A stretch of 64,000 bases of DNA, taken from positions 99,683,342-99,747,341 of the forward strand of contig CM043953.1 of NCBI GenBank assembly GCA_014529385.2. The letters are read 5' to 3'. Each line of letters starts with the position of its first letter. The stretch's first letter is position 1. This document shows positions 45,162-56,584 of this stretch, in pieces. The notes under the pieces are model-generated. The model saw only the letters and a program-made list of their open reading frames with translations. It was not told where the DNA came from and searched no databases. The position numbers were made by a program, and so were the translations under genes. This stretch comes from Adiantum capillus-veneris (lineage: Eukaryota > Streptophyta > Polypodiopsida > Polypodiales > Pteridaceae).

Positions 45162-45388
45162 TGTTACCATATACATGTGGTAGTGATGTGTGTGAACACA
45201 CTAGGACCGCTGGGGCATTTTTTCCCTCTTTAGGAGGTTTTTTCCCCCGTGCATTGTATATACGCCCATCACTCTAGGGCTATCTATCTTTTCATTGCAC
45301 ACTAAGTAACATACTCTCTATCGTGTGCCTTGAGCTTCCTTCGTCTTCTCCAAGCTGTGTGTGTTTCTCTGCAACCCTAATTCCAACA
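45162..45388 (+). repeat. Copia 5' LTR
   Basis: 227 bp, TGTTACCATATA...CCCTAATTCCAACA. It differs from the 3' LTR (50112-50338) at two positions by eye: CTGGGG/CCGGGG near 45211 and TCC/TCG near 45350. The near identity indicates a recent insertion. Confidence 0.96.
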
Positions 45389-45390
45389 AT

Positions 45391-45402
45391 TGGTATCAGA
45401 GC
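45391..45402 (+). promoter_or_regulatory. Copia primer binding site (tRNA-Met)
   Basis: TGGTATCAGAGC two bases after the 5' LTR, the classic initiator-tRNA complement of plant LTR elements. Confidence 0.96.
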
Positions 45403-45750
45403 AGGTCACGTCCTCCCGGGCTTAGTCGCCAGCTGCTCCAGCACACGCCTGCTCACTTTCTCCGATTTCAGTGAGCTTTGGCTAGCGTTCGCAGGTCGAC
45501 AAATATTTTGGGGGAGCTCAAAGAGCTTGGTCTGCTCAGAATTTTGATTTGGGCTCATTTCGGCCTCCGTTTCCACTACGGGCAGTACTGCACAGGCTAT
45601 TTCGTCATTTTGTGCAGATTTTCTGTCAGTGCCGCTTTCTGCATAATAGGTGCCTTATAGTCTTCTACGGTTTGTGCTATATAGCACAAGTTGTTCCCGC
45701 TCCATTTCTCCTATTTTCGGGCAGTTTTCACATCAGGTGCAGCATTTACC

Positions 45751-47898
45751 ATGGCTGACAACAACAACACAGATGTGTTCAAGATGTTTGCTGCTGAGGA
45801 CAGGTTGGATGGGGACAACTACCCTATGTGGGCTTATATGATGCCACATGTTCTTGTGTCAAAAGCTGTCTGGAACATTGTGCAGGGCATTGATGTACGT
45901 CCTGGTTTTGAAGATGTAGGCGATATTGAGGATGTTGCAGGTCTTGCTGCAAGGATTGCAACTGTTAGAGTTGTTTTGCCTACGGCAGAACAAGCTCGTT
46001 GGGATGTTAAGGATGCGCAGGCTCATGCATTGATTGCGTTGTTTGTGAAGCGCACCATTATTCCTCACATCCGTTCAGCAAAATCTGCAAAACAAGCTTG
46101 GGATATTCTAGCAGGTCTTTATGCAAGCCACAATGAGGCTAAAATTGCTTTGCTGCGTAAAGAGCTAGAGTCGAAGATTATGCATGAGGAAGATGATATG
46201 GACACTTTCCTTGCTAGTGTCAAGGATATCAATGAGCAACTCATTTCTGCAGGTGAAGTCATTTCGAACAGTTCCCTTGTGCAGACAGTTCTTGATGCCT
46301 TACCAGATTCCTACCAAACTTTTGCTAGTACTTGGAGACTCATGACCCAAGGAAATCCTAAAGTTGTCAAGTTTGATGCATTATGCACATTGCTGTTGCA
46401 AGAGTCACTTTCTAGAAAAAACAGGACTAGGCAGCGTGCAGTTGAACAGGCTTTTATTGCTTCTCAAAGAAAGGGTGGTAACAGTAATGCAGCCACTTCT
46501 TATGGTTCTGCTGCGAGTGGCAAAAATTCTGTTCCTAATGCTTCTGGTGGCAGCACTTCGTCTCGCAATTCTGGTGATAAGGGCAAAAAGAAGATGCGTT
46601 GCCATTATTGTAAAGCCAATGATCACTTGATCAAGTCGTGTCCTAAGTTGAAGGCCAAAGAGGCTAAGAAGAAAGAGGGTGGTTCCACTGCAAATGCTGG
46701 TTCCACTACAAATGCAGCCATTGTTGAGTCTTCTATGAAAGGAGATTGTGATGCTGATATTGATGCAGAATGGGCTTTTAGCGCAGAGTGCACTTACAAT
46801 CCTGCTGTCCATGATGCATGCTTGTCAGTTGCTGCAGATTCACATGTGTGGTATTTCGACAGTGGTGCTACAAAGCACATTACCTCACATCGTGAATTGT
46901 TTACCTCTCTCGAGTCTGTCCCTCATGGGAACTCAGTCACTTGTGCCAACAACGCCTCTTATCCAGTTCAGGGAGTTGGAAAGATTGTGCTCACTGCTGC
47001 TAATGGCAGTTCCTTCACACTTGTTGATGCACTTTATGTACCTCAGATCAAGAAGAATCTCTTGTCTGTATCCGCAGTTGCTAGACTTGGACTTGTAGTC
47101 AAATTTGTGGATGACAGATGTACAGTTCATGATCTCAGTTTTGGTGATGAAATTGTTGCATCTGGGCTTTTGTGCCGTGGGCTGTATAAGCTCACTTTGT
47201 ATGCCAAGTGTGGACAAAATTTTGCAAATGCTGTTGCAGATTCAAGGGCTATTTCAGATGCAAAACTTTGGCATGCACGTTTTGGTCATCTGAATTTTGC
47301 CAGTTTGCTGCGTTTGCAGAAATCTGATATGGTTGCTTCTTTGCCGCCTCTTGAAGCACCTGTCAAACATGTTTGTGAAGGCTGTATTCTGGGTAAAATG
47401 CAGCGTTCTAAGTTTCCAAAGGATGGTTCAGTTAGGGCCACATGCAGGTTGCAACTTGTGCATACTGATGTTTGTGGGCCCATGCAAACTCCGTCCTTGG
47501 GCAATTACCTGTACTTCGTGACTTTCATTGATGATTACTCCAGGCATGCATGGGTATTTCCGCTTAAAGCGAAGTCCGCAGTTTTTATGTGCTTCAAACA
47601 ATTTTGGGCTATGGCTGAAAATGTCTCAAAATGTACTATGGGCACCCTCCGTTCCGATCGAGGGGGGGAGTATATGTCTCATGAATTTAATGCATTTCTG
47701 GCTAGTCGTGGGATAAAACACCAATGTACAGTGCCTTATACACCTCAGCAAAATGGTGTTGCTGAGAGGAAAAACAGGTCACTAACGGAAATGGCACGAT
47801 GTATGGTCAAAAGTCAAGCTTTGCCGCATTCTTTTTGGCTTGAGGCCATCATGTGTGCCACTTATGTACTTAACAGGTGTCCTACGAAAGCTTTGTAG
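45751..47898 (+). CDS. Copia gag, protease and integrase (first part of polyprotein)
   Basis: ORF of 715 codons from the ATG at 45751 (MADNNNTDVFKMF) in a good start context. Gag spans residues 1-290 (LDGDNYPMWAYMM, then AWDILAGLYAS) with a zinc knuckle CHYCKANDHLIKSC near 287. The protease motif WYFDSGATKH lies near residue 370. The GAG-pre-integrase domain (LWHARFGHLNFASL) lies near 510 and is followed by CEGCILGKMQ. The integrase core shows FIDDYSRHAW, LRSDRGGEY and NGVAERKNR, so the D,D,E residues are intact. The frame ends at TAG (47896-47898) in CPTKAL*SITPYEAW, most simply a CAG-to-TAG change, then continues in the same frame. Confidence 0.95.
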   Translation: MADNNNTDVFKMFAAEDRLDGDNYPMWAYMMPHVLVSKAVWNIVQGIDVRPGFEDVGDIEDVAGLAARIATVRVVLPTAEQARWDVKDAQAHALIALFVKRTIIPHIRSAKSAKQAWDILAGLYASHNEAKIALLRKELESKIMHEEDDMDTFLASVKDINEQLISAGEVISNSSLVQTVLDALPDSYQTFASTWRLMTQGNPKVVKFDALCTLLLQESLSRKNRTRQRAVEQAFIASQRKGGNSNAATSYGSAASGKNSVPNASGGSTSSRNSGDKGKKKMRCHYCKANDHLIKSCPKLKAKEAKKKEGGSTANAGSTTNAAIVESSMKGDCDADIDAEWAFSAECTYNPAVHDACLSVAADSHVWYFDSGATKHITSHRELFTSLESVPHGNSVTCANNASYPVQGVGKIVLTAANGSSFTLVDALYVPQIKKNLLSVSAVARLGLVVKFVDDRCTVHDLSFGDEIVASGLLCRGLYKLTLYAKCGQNFANAVADSRAISDAKLWHARFGHLNFASLLRLQKSDMVASLPPLEAPVKHVCEGCILGKMQRSKFPKDGSVRATCRLQLVHTDVCGPMQTPSLGNYLYFVTFIDDYSRHAWVFPLKAKSAVFMCFKQFWAMAENVSKCTMGTLRSDRGGEYMSHEFNAFLASRGIKHQCTVPYTPQQNGVAERKNRSLTEMARCMVKSQALPHSFWLEAIMCATYVLNRCPTKAL

Positions 47899-49549
47899 TC
47901 TATTACTCCATATGAAGCTTGGCATGATAGAAAGCCTTCTATTGAGCACATGCGTGTTTTTGGCTGTTTGGCATATGCTTTGGTGCCACAAGTGCAGCGC
48001 AGAAAATTGGATGATAAGGCTGTCAAATGTATTTTTGTTGGTTATAGTGCTGAAAGCAAAGGTTACAGGTTGTATCATCCGCAAACAAAACGTATTCTGG
48101 TTTCACGGGATGTAGTGTTTGTGGAAGATTCTGTTCAGCCCTTGCTGTCATGTACTGGAGACAGTAATGTAAGCTCACAGGACATTTATGACACTTTGTT
48201 GCCTCTTTTCAGTGGTGGAAATACGAATGTAAGTTCCAATGAGGCAAATGTACAACCTATGGGGGTTTATGAAAATGTTTTAGAACAGCCTATTACTGAT
48301 GCAGATGTACATGATGTACTTGATGAGGAAAGGGCTGAAAATGAGCAGGCTAGAGGTATGCCAAAATGGCTGGTGCACACTTTGCGTGACAGTAAATTGG
48401 ATGCACCTTTATCTAGTCGTACTCGTTCAGGCTCTCGCCATGCATCTTATGCATCAGATTGTTATGCCTTGGCTGTGTCTAGTTTACATGATGTTGAGGA
48501 GCCTCTGTCTTTTGATGAAGCACAGAATTCAGAAAATTGGATTGCTGCCATGAAATTAGAATATGATGCACTTATAGAGAATGACACATGGACTTTATGT
48601 GATTTGCCTCCTGGCAAAAAGGCCATTGGTACGAAGTGGGTTTACAAGTTGAAACGCAAGCCGGATGGTGAGATCGATCGCCATAAGGCTCGACTTGTTG
48701 CAAAGGGTTATGCACAACAAAAAGGCATAGATTATGAAGAGACTTTTGCTCCCACTTGTCGTATGACTACTGTGCGTTTTCTATGTGCATTGGCAGCTCA
48801 TTTTGGTTGGGATGTACATCAATCAGACATTGTTACTGCTTTCTTGAATGGTGACATATTTGAGGAAGTTTATGTAACGCAGCCTCGCGGTTTTGTCATA
48901 AAAGGACAAGAGGACAAAGTGTGCAAATGTAAGAAGGCTTTGTATGGGTTGAAGCAATCTCCTCGTGCTTGGTATGAGAAAGCTGACACTCATTTGGTTA
49001 AACGAGGCTTTCGTAACAGTCCAACAGAAACCACATTGTATGTAAAGCATGAGGATGATGTATTTCTCATTGTGGTTCTTTATGTTGATGAGTTGCTGAT
49101 CACTGGACCAAATGAGAGACATATTGCTGAATTTAAGGCTGATTTGAATGCTACTTTCAAGATGAAAGATTTGGGGCTGTTGCATCATTACTTGGGTATA
49201 CAGTTTAAGCAGTGTGATGGTGGTATTGCCTTGTGTCAGAAAAGTTACATAGAGACATTGCTATGTAAGTTTGGACTTGAGGATTGCAAACCTATTGCCA
49301 CTCCCATGGAAACAGGTTTGAAGTTGAGTCTACATGATGCTGGCGATCATGCTGATGTCACTCTTTACCAAACTGTTGTTGGCTGCCTCATTTATGTATG
49401 CAACACGAGGCCAAATATTCAGTTTGCAGTCTCGCAGGTCAGCAGATTTATGCATAGCCCAGGGTCTAAGCATTGGCAGGCTGTCAAGAGGATTTTCCGC
49501 TACCTTAGTGGCACTTTACATCTTGGCTTGTTTTATCCCAAGGGGTATC
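47899..49549 (+). CDS. Copia integrase tail and reverse transcriptase
   Basis: Same frame as the preceding ORF after the TAG. It opens with SITPYEAWHDRKPSIEHMRV and KCIFVGYSAESKGYRLYHP, the integrase C-terminal end. RT follows with TKWVYKLKRKPDGEIDRHKA, ARLVAKGYAQQKGIDYEETF, VHQSDIVTAFLNGDIFEEVY and LYGLKQSPRAWYE. The catalytic box reads LYVDELLITG, where copia RTs normally have YVDD, so the second Asp has become Glu. A frameshift near 49548 separates the RNase H end. Confidence 0.94.
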
Positions 49550-49550
49550 A

Positions 49551-50107
49551 TTGCCGCCAGACTTACATGCTTTTTCGGACTCAGATTGGGCTGGTTGTTT
49601 TGACACGCGAGTGTCCACAAGTGGTTTTTGTTTCATGCTTGGCAGTTCATGTATATCATGGTTGAGCAAGAAGCAACCTACTGTGGCCACTTCGAGTTGT
49701 GAGGCTGAGTACAGGGCAGTCTTCACAGCTACGGTTGAGTGTGTATGGCTCAGACGCCTTATGGCTGACTTGGGTGTTGGACAGGACACTGCCAACACTA
49801 TCTACACTGACAGTCAGAGCGCATTGGCAGTTGCGAGGAACCCAGTTTTTCATGCTCGCACAAAGCACATTGAGGTGCATTACCATTATGTCAGGGAGAG
49901 GCTCTCAGCAGGAGAGATCAACTTGGCTTATGTGCCAACACAGGACAACCTTGCAGATCTTTTCACAAAGGCATTGTCTCGTGAGAAGCTTGAAGCTTTC
50001 CGCAAAGCTTTGGGCTTACTCCCCTTTGTGGACCGATCCTGTCCTCAGGGCATGGCACTTCCCTTTACTCATGTGCCAGCTCTCGTTCACCGCATCACTC
50101 CAGGGGG
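49551..50107 (+). CDS. Copia RNase H (after frameshift)
   Basis: Frame-shifted continuation with LHAFSDSDWAGC (catalytic Asp region), ISWLSKKQPTVATSSCEAEY, TIYTDSQSALAVARNP and HTKHIEVHYHYVRE. That is the usual copia RNase H order ending in IADLFTKAL-type sequence (LADLFTKALSREKL). It runs to just before the polypurine tract. Confidence 0.92.
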
Positions 50108-50111
50108 GATT
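50102..50111 (+). promoter_or_regulatory. Copia polypurine tract
   Basis: AGGGGGGATT directly before the 3' LTR at 50112. Confidence 0.88.
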
Positions 50112-50338
50112 TGTTACCATATACATGTGGTAGTGATGTGTGTGAACACACTAGGACCGCCGGGGCATTTTTTCCCTCTTTAGGAGGTTTTTTCCCCCGT
50201 GCATTGTATATACGCCCATCACTCTAGGGCTATCTATCTTTTCATTGCACACTAAGTAACATACTCTCTATCGTGTGCCTTGAGCTTCCTTCGTCTTCTC
50301 GAAGCTGTGTGTGTTTCTCTGCAACCCTAATTCCAACA
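50112..50338 (+). repeat. Copia 3' LTR
   Basis: 227 bp, same termini as the 5' LTR, followed by the GTTTA target duplication at 50339-50343. Confidence 0.96.
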
Positions 50339-50343
50339 GTTTA
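50339..50343. repeat. Copia target-site duplication, right
   Basis: GTTTA, identical to 45157-45161. Confidence 0.93.
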
Positions 50344-50815
50344 GGTGACCCTTTCTTGGCCACACACACTGTCAACACCTACCTAACCTCTCTGTCAACA
50401 GCTCACAGACAGCTCACTACCTTATCTACTTACTAACAGTGCTGCTAACCACTAACTAATCTACCTGCTTACTGACAGTGGGCTAACTGTCCACCTACTT
50501 CCTCTCTCACTACCTTCCTGTGCAAAGACTGCGTGCAGGCAAACCTTGACAGAAAACTGTGTACAGACTGTGTGCAAACAGAAATTGCTAACTGCCTATC
50601 TACTTATTCATTCATTGCGAACAAGCTAACGACTACTAATTATGCAAATACTGTGTGCAAACAGAAAACACAACATTATGTAGAAATCGTAGAACTTGCA
50701 GACAATATAGAAATTAACAACTTGCAGAAAAATAACTCATTCCTCTTCCTCTTCTTTCCTACTACAAACAACTCATAGGAGAAGCACAAAGTGCCTCTTG
50801 GGCTTAGTGCAGGGC
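50344..50815 (-). other. Element A 5' leader, LTR-proximal half
   Basis: Untranslated sequence between the A primer site and the copia insertion point. It is rich in loosely repeated CTAAC, CTACTT, ACAGTG and TGTGCAAACAGA words without a clean period. No frame was recognised. Confidence 0.6.
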
Positions 50816-50836
50816 GATTCCCTGGCAACAGTGCCA
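50816..50836 (-). promoter_or_regulatory. Element A primer binding site (tRNA-Asp-like)
   Basis: The minus strand reads TGGCACTGTTGCCAGGGAATC four bases after the LTR end. Plant Ty3/gypsy elements often use a tRNA-Asp site, TGGCGCCGTTGCCGGGGATC. The differences are mainly transitions of the kind left by methyl-cytosine decay, plus one added A. It fixes the 5' LTR as the one at 50841-51501. Confidence 0.78.
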
Positions 50837-50840
50837 AAAA

Positions 50841-51066
50841 TGTGCGCTCCTTGCCGCACTGTCGAAGCAAGGGCCTTGCCTAACACTGTGTGCGAGCCAT
50901 AGACGGCTCCAAGCACACAACTAGCTTAACTAGTAAGCTCAAAAGAGGGCAATGGTGTGTCACTCACCGCTCTATGCTCCTGCCGTGGAGGATTCCTCGC
51001 CACGAAGAAGAAGGAGACGCCGCTACATCGCGCTCAACCACTTCACCGCTATCGTGCCGCCGCAAT

Positions 51067-51162
<96 letters not shown>

Positions 51163-51501
51163 ACACACACAAGGAGGTGAAGAAGAAGAAGATGGAGATG
51201 GAGATGGAGATGGAGCAAGAGCACTCTTCTATTGCACAAATGAGAGAATAAGTGAATTTTAGGTTTAGTTGGCTTTTATATGAGCTCACCCCATTCACAC
51301 TTGGGCGCCCATGCTTAGCCAACTAATCCCTTGAATGTCCCAGTTAGAGTGCGCCTCTCATCGGCGATCACTCTTACCCTTTTCCTATTGGACCGACAAG
51401 CCCGGTACCTGACTCTACCAAATAAATAATACAATGTCCACCGTAGGTTACAACGTCCGTCTCGTAGGTGATAGGGTGTCCGTGAGCCGTGAGGGTTAAC
51501 A
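50841..51501 (-). repeat. Element A 5' LTR
   Basis: 661 bp, starting TGTTAACCCTCACGG at 51501 and ending GCGCACA at 50841. It contains a TATAAAAG box (51280-51273), a (CA)n tract at 51116-51171 and a (CT)n tract at 51068-51116. It is inverted relative to the 3' LTR at 53112-53778, from which it differs by a few substitutions and repeat length. TCTGG outside its start (51502-51506) is half of the target duplication. Confidence 0.9.
51068..51171. repeat. (CT)n(CA)n compound microsatellite
   Basis: CT run 51068-51116 then CA run to 51171, within the transcribed part of the A 5' LTR. Confidence 0.96.
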
Positions 51502-51785
51502 TCTGGCGATCCGTGTGCCCATGTGTCAACCTTCAAACAAGTATTGAGAGCGGAACAGGTGATTGAGTTCCACACTCAGTATGAAGGATTTGGGTTGACA
51601 TTGGAAGGTAATGCCCTGACTCGGTTTCAACCATTAAACAACTTAGAATTCCCAAGTATTGAGCAACTTCTCCGAGAATTCGCTGAGGAATTCTCAAAAA
51701 GAGGGATCAAGCATAACACTGTCTCCTAGATTTATGCATTTAGGCAAAAGGAAAAGAAAAAAGTGAAAGAAGCATCGCTTCGTTT
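51502..51785 (+). pseudogene. Element B gag, middle piece (inverted)
   Basis: The plus-strand frame reads EQVIEFHTQYEGFGLTLEGN, then QLLREFAEEFSKRGIKHNT, a retrotransposon capsid N-terminal pattern. Its left end abuts the A LTR through TCTGG. In sense it continues the B gag frame that stops at 53779-53783, and at its right end (GTTT, 51782-51785) it would run on into the gag piece at 34370. It is the only piece of B gag on the plus strand and is the tell-tale of the inversion. Confidence 0.75.
51782..51785. other. Inversion breakpoint 2 (GTTT microhomology)
   Basis: Boundary between B gag (left) and the element A 3' untranslated region (right), matching AAAC at 34367-34370. Confidence 0.6.
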
Positions 51786-53097
51786 TTTGTTGTGTTCAAT
51801 AAGTGTTGGTACCTTTTCCCACTAATGTGCCTCCTGGAGGTATTCCTTTTGTTTCCTAGTGTGTACAGGAGCGTGTTGCTATTGATAGGATTTGGACCTT
51901 CATGGAATCTTTATCTCGACTCACTCTTCGAATCAAGCGCGACCATCGACACAAACAGGTGTTTCTTGTCCATTAGCATTGCCCCTTATCTTTTTTGCAT
52001 CTATGATTGTCTGCTTTAATTGTGATTGGTAGCCTAATATTCACTGCATTTGCTTAGTATCAAACATTTAATTCAATGTAATTTTTTGTCATAATCACTT
52101 GTCTAGGTTTAAAAATCAAGCAGTCCGACTAAGCTAGTTTGACCAAGTTAGGTGTTAGAGATCTTCTCTTAATACCATGGGGAATGCCTTCCTAATAATC
52201 AATGGTTACTTAGGTTCTTAATCCGATTTAGGCAGCATTGTGTGAAATGTACTAGGGCTTTCTAGTGGGCTTGACCCTATTGACCTTTAGCTTAAGTATT
52301 ATAAAGGGAGTTTACTAGTGTGATGAGCCTGGGGAGGTGTATCAGTGTTATATGACCCCCCAAAGTTACAAAATTAAAATGCTGAAAATGAACAAACAAA
52401 AAATCAAAGTGCCACACTGTAAAATCTTAAGCTGGAAGAGAAATCTCAGCTTGATTTGGTACTTCATTCACATGTATTGCCTATGGTACTAGAGCCCTAG
52501 AGGTTCCCAGTGTGGGCGCTTTTCCTTGAAAAGCAAAAAACCCAAGGCATACAAAATAAGCACACACATCAAATTGAATCATTGTGAAAAGACTTTGGGG
52601 GGTCAAAGAAAAGGTAATCAGTCAGGCGATGATTTCATGAGAAATTCCTTTTATCGTAGCTTAACTACAAGGTCCTCTAGGTATAGCCTCTAGTCAGCCC
52701 TCGAACATGAAATACTTGGCTCTCGCGATTAAACAACTTAATTAACCAGAGAAAATTAAGAAGCTTACCCATGGTATTAATAGTCGATCTCTAGTGCCTT
52801 TCGACCGTTAAATTAGCGACCCCAGACTTGTTTAATTTTTTACCTTTACATCTGTTTATGCATTTGATTACATTGCAATTTAATGCTTATTGCTGACAAA
52901 TTGTTTAAAATTATGTTACCAATCAATTGTCTGCCTAAAATTGCATATGCTTTTTAATCGCTTACGAAAATGCAATTACTGTGCAATGTTGTTTGATTTT
53001 GCAGTGATTGAAGAAGGCTAAGGACATTCATCTCAAATGCTCTTCCACCTCGACCAACGAGCTTCAACTCAATAGCTTCCGAGGACGGAATCTACAT
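51786..53097 (+). other. Element A 3' untranslated region
   Basis: About 1.3 kb, AT-rich, no coding frame recognised. Its last 600 bp is shared with the A-family copy at 15829-16420. It ends at the polypurine tract of the 3' LTR. Confidence 0.7.
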
Positions 53098-53111
53098 CAG
53101 GAAGGGGGGCA
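53098..53111 (+). promoter_or_regulatory. Element A polypurine tract
   Basis: CAGGAAGGGGGGCA directly before the LTR start TGTTAACC at 53112. Confidence 0.9.
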
Positions 53112-53778
<667 letters not shown>

Positions 53779-54984
53779 CCAGATCCATTATACTTTTTGG
53801 GTAAGCATTTTGCCACTTGGGATTGTCGCATACGTTTGGCCTCTGCAACCATTCTAACAACTCATGGTCCCCCTGGGATGGCTTCTCTTGGTTCGTAATC
53901 TCCTCTTGGTATAACAGTGGTATCCTATCCACCCTATGTTCATCAATTCGATCTCTTGTGATAGTCGGAGGGATTCCAGTGGTGTAAGTGAATTTAGGAA
54001 CATCGCTGCCCCTATGTGTGTTCATGGAAGCCCTAGTCGCCGTCGACCCTAAGGGTTCTGTTCTCGGCACTCGTTCATGTCCATAAGAATCCTCCACTCT
54101 TGTTCTCCAGGGACTCTCAAGTACAGTCCTAGGTTTGATGTGAGTGGTTGTGGTTTTTTCAGCTTCCGGATTTACATAGTATTGGTGGAGTGGTCCTCCA
54201 AAATATGTATATCTCTCTAACTCCTTCTGATCCATTGGGGAGTACTTTCGGCCATACTTGTCCATTATGACCACCTGAATACTTCTACCCTCCGTGTAAG
54301 TGTAAACATACAAGTTTTTTCGGTCGGTTAATTCCTTGATGCGGGGCTCATCACATCTGTAATAGAGTGTTTGGTCTCCATTATTGAACTTATAAAGGCC
54401 CACATATGTGTTGTCTGTGTTAAGGCGCTCAGTCTCATTGGTGCGTCTGAGTACCACGTTTTGTTTCTCCATTTTGGGTGGTGCATCGGTCGGTTCATTA
54501 TCTACTTTGTCCTTGGTGCCGGTCATTCCCCATTTATCCACAATATACGGGTTATGAACCACTAAGTACATCATTCCCTCTCGGTTGAAGTACCTATCCC
54601 CGTCATAATCAACATCTACAAGGTCTCTGAACTCGCTCGACCTATTTTCCAACTTAACATAGTAGCGGTCCATTCTATCCTTATAGATTTTGGCTTAAGC
54701 ACATTTTCAAATTGAAACTTCAGATACAACAACTTTACATCAGATGTGGGCTGTGAAGGACCTGCACCCATTGAATCTGTTCCCTTAGGGTTTGACTTGT
54801 TAGAATCTGCAGTCATGAGGCTGTATGATCTGTCAAGAGAAGTGTCAGAGAAATTCTCCTCCAAAATGGATTCCAGAGGCGGTAGTGGTCTCTGATTCAC
54901 ACTTTCTTTTGTTGAGTGATTACTCCCTTGATCAAAGATGTTGTGGTTCCTATTCTGGTACAATCTTCCTGATCGCAGATTCAT
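53779..54984 (-). pseudogene. Element B gag, N-terminal part
   Basis: The ATG at 54984 opens MNLRSGRLYQNRNHN, the same gag N-terminal signature as element A. A frameshift near 54650-54700 leads into the long frame that begins upstream of 54673 (MDRYYVKLENRS). That frame has YFNREGMMYLVVHNPYIVDK, TLYYRCDEPRIKELTDR and GRSIQVVIMDKYGRKYSPM motifs, which I do not recognise from other gags. It ends abruptly at the A LTR (53778). The nominal last ~20 residues are LTR sequence. The C-terminal remainder of gag is at 51502-51785 and 34370-33190. Confidence 0.72.
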
Positions 54985-56584
54985 GAATAATTGGAAACAA
55001 GAAAAATCCAAACCAAGTTACCTCATTAAATAGTTTGAATCTCCAGTTTGTTCTTGCTAGCTGGATAGTATCTTCCAGTACCTGTAACTTGCCAAAAATG
55101 TGCTTGATAGCTGTAAGCTTACAGCTGTCCTTGTCAGTTCTTGCTTTTGTTCAACAAAAGTTGGCACACAATTCCCTACACAACCTCAACAATTTTGATC
55201 CAATTTCAATTTTTAAAGAAGCACCTAGTTGCTATGGCCTAGCTCCTTGTGTGGTAAGTTTATGTCTCTGTTCTGGCTCAGAGGTACATGGATCGCGATC
55301 CATGTTGGGAAGCCATTTAAACTTTTGTTGATACCCTTAGCTTCAGCATGGTTAAGGGATCTTATGGTATCAAAATTTTCAGAAATGAATCTCTGGATTG
55401 GAAGCTAAGTTGATTTTGTCGCTTTGCCTGAGCTCCTGTCAGTTGTGAGCTTTTGGAAGGGTTTCTTGCACCCAATTTCAACTCTCAAAGGACCACTAGA
55501 CTCTCTGTGATACTCTCTAGCTATAGTACTAGTTTGGTGTAAATTTGTATCAGAGGAACATGGATAGCGATCCATGTACCTTTGTGTCAAAATACACTGA
55601 ATTTTGTCCTATAGCTAGTCCTCGGCCAGTGATGCTGCCTATATGGTTTTTGAATGTTTTAATGCTTTTTAGGACACGCAAAAGTCAGTTTTAGGGTTTA
55701 TGTCAGTGGTTTCCTCCCTTGACCTTATTTTTTCCACCTTTTGCCCTCTTTTTGAGATTTCCTGATAAGGGTCCTTTAGGAGAAAGTGCTCCAGTTGGTC
55801 CCAATTCTCATCTCTTTTTGGATTTGGCCAATTAAAAGTTCAATTTTTCCTTGTTTTTCCCTTTTCTCCAAGGTTTTTGGTCTGATCGCCCCAATCTTGA
55901 TTTTTATGATCTTCTAGTCCTCTTCTTCTCACCAAACTCAATGTTCTGATGATTGAGAGCCTGTTCTAAGCAAAGGAAATAATTTTAGCACATTTTTCCA
56001 AAAAGGTACATGGATTGCGATCCATGTTGGACAAAATTTTTGACAGGTTTTTGCATAGTCTTTTTCAACAAGTGTTTTTATCCCCTTCTTGAAAGTTTTA
56101 CTGGGTTTAGTCTAGTTTTGAAGCTTTGACCATCACTTCTTCAATTTTCCCGAGTTATGGTCTTCAACACCAAAATAAGGTTTTCGACAGTTTTTTCCTC
56201 GATCCTTTTGGCCACAAATGATGGTGTAATTTGTTACCTAACCTACTCCTACAACTGAAATGAATGTGCAAACATAACTGAACTTAACAGTACAGAAATA
56301 ACAACAATGTGTGTGGTGGAATAGCCCTTTCCAAGCATGTGAAAAATCAAAGAACGAAATATTATCTTGTACCTCACTCACAGCTTTCTTTGCCCTTAAG
56401 GAATAGCACTGGCTAGTCTCGGACTCCAGTCGCTATTAAGCACTAAACCTACGTCTAGCTGCTTCACTGTCTATGGGTAAACGGAATGGGTATCAAAAGC
56501 TTGAAAGGAGATTTCTCTCTTCTTCTTTTTTGTACACTGAGTCACTCACCACCTAAGGATCGGTTTTCCCGACAGCGACATCAA
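54985..56584 (-). other. Element B 5' leader
   Basis: About 1.6 kb between the 5' LTR and gag with no credible coding. It contains three palindrome copies (55286-55305, 55558-55577, 56008-56027). A weak candidate primer site (TGTCGCTGTCGGGAAAACC on the minus strand, near 56580-56562) lies just after the LTR. It resembles a decayed tRNA-Asp-type site, but I would not rely on it. Confidence 0.6.
55286..56027. repeat. 20-bp palindrome, 5' leader cluster (3 copies)
   Basis: ACATGGATCGCGATCCATGT at 55286-55305, and one-mismatch variants at 55558-55577 (GATAGCGATC) and 56008-56027 (GATTGCGATC). It is the same word as in the element's 3' half, in the same AAAGGT/GAGGT...TTGG context. Confidence 0.93.

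Larger units (their letters stand above)
45162..50338 (+). mobile_element. Ty1/copia retrotransposon inserted in the leader of element A
   Basis: A complete element of 5,177 bp with 227-bp LTRs, a tRNA-Met primer site, gag-pol in copia order (protease, integrase, RT, RNase H), a polypurine tract and a GTTTA target duplication. It is disabled by one TAG (47896), one frameshift near 49548 and a YVDD to YVDE change in RT. Two older relatives lie at 570-2772 and 16424-16900. Confidence 0.96.

Noticed and set aside
46405-46812. Antisense ORFs within copia gag-pol
   Set aside because: Shadows of the coding strand with no motif of their own.
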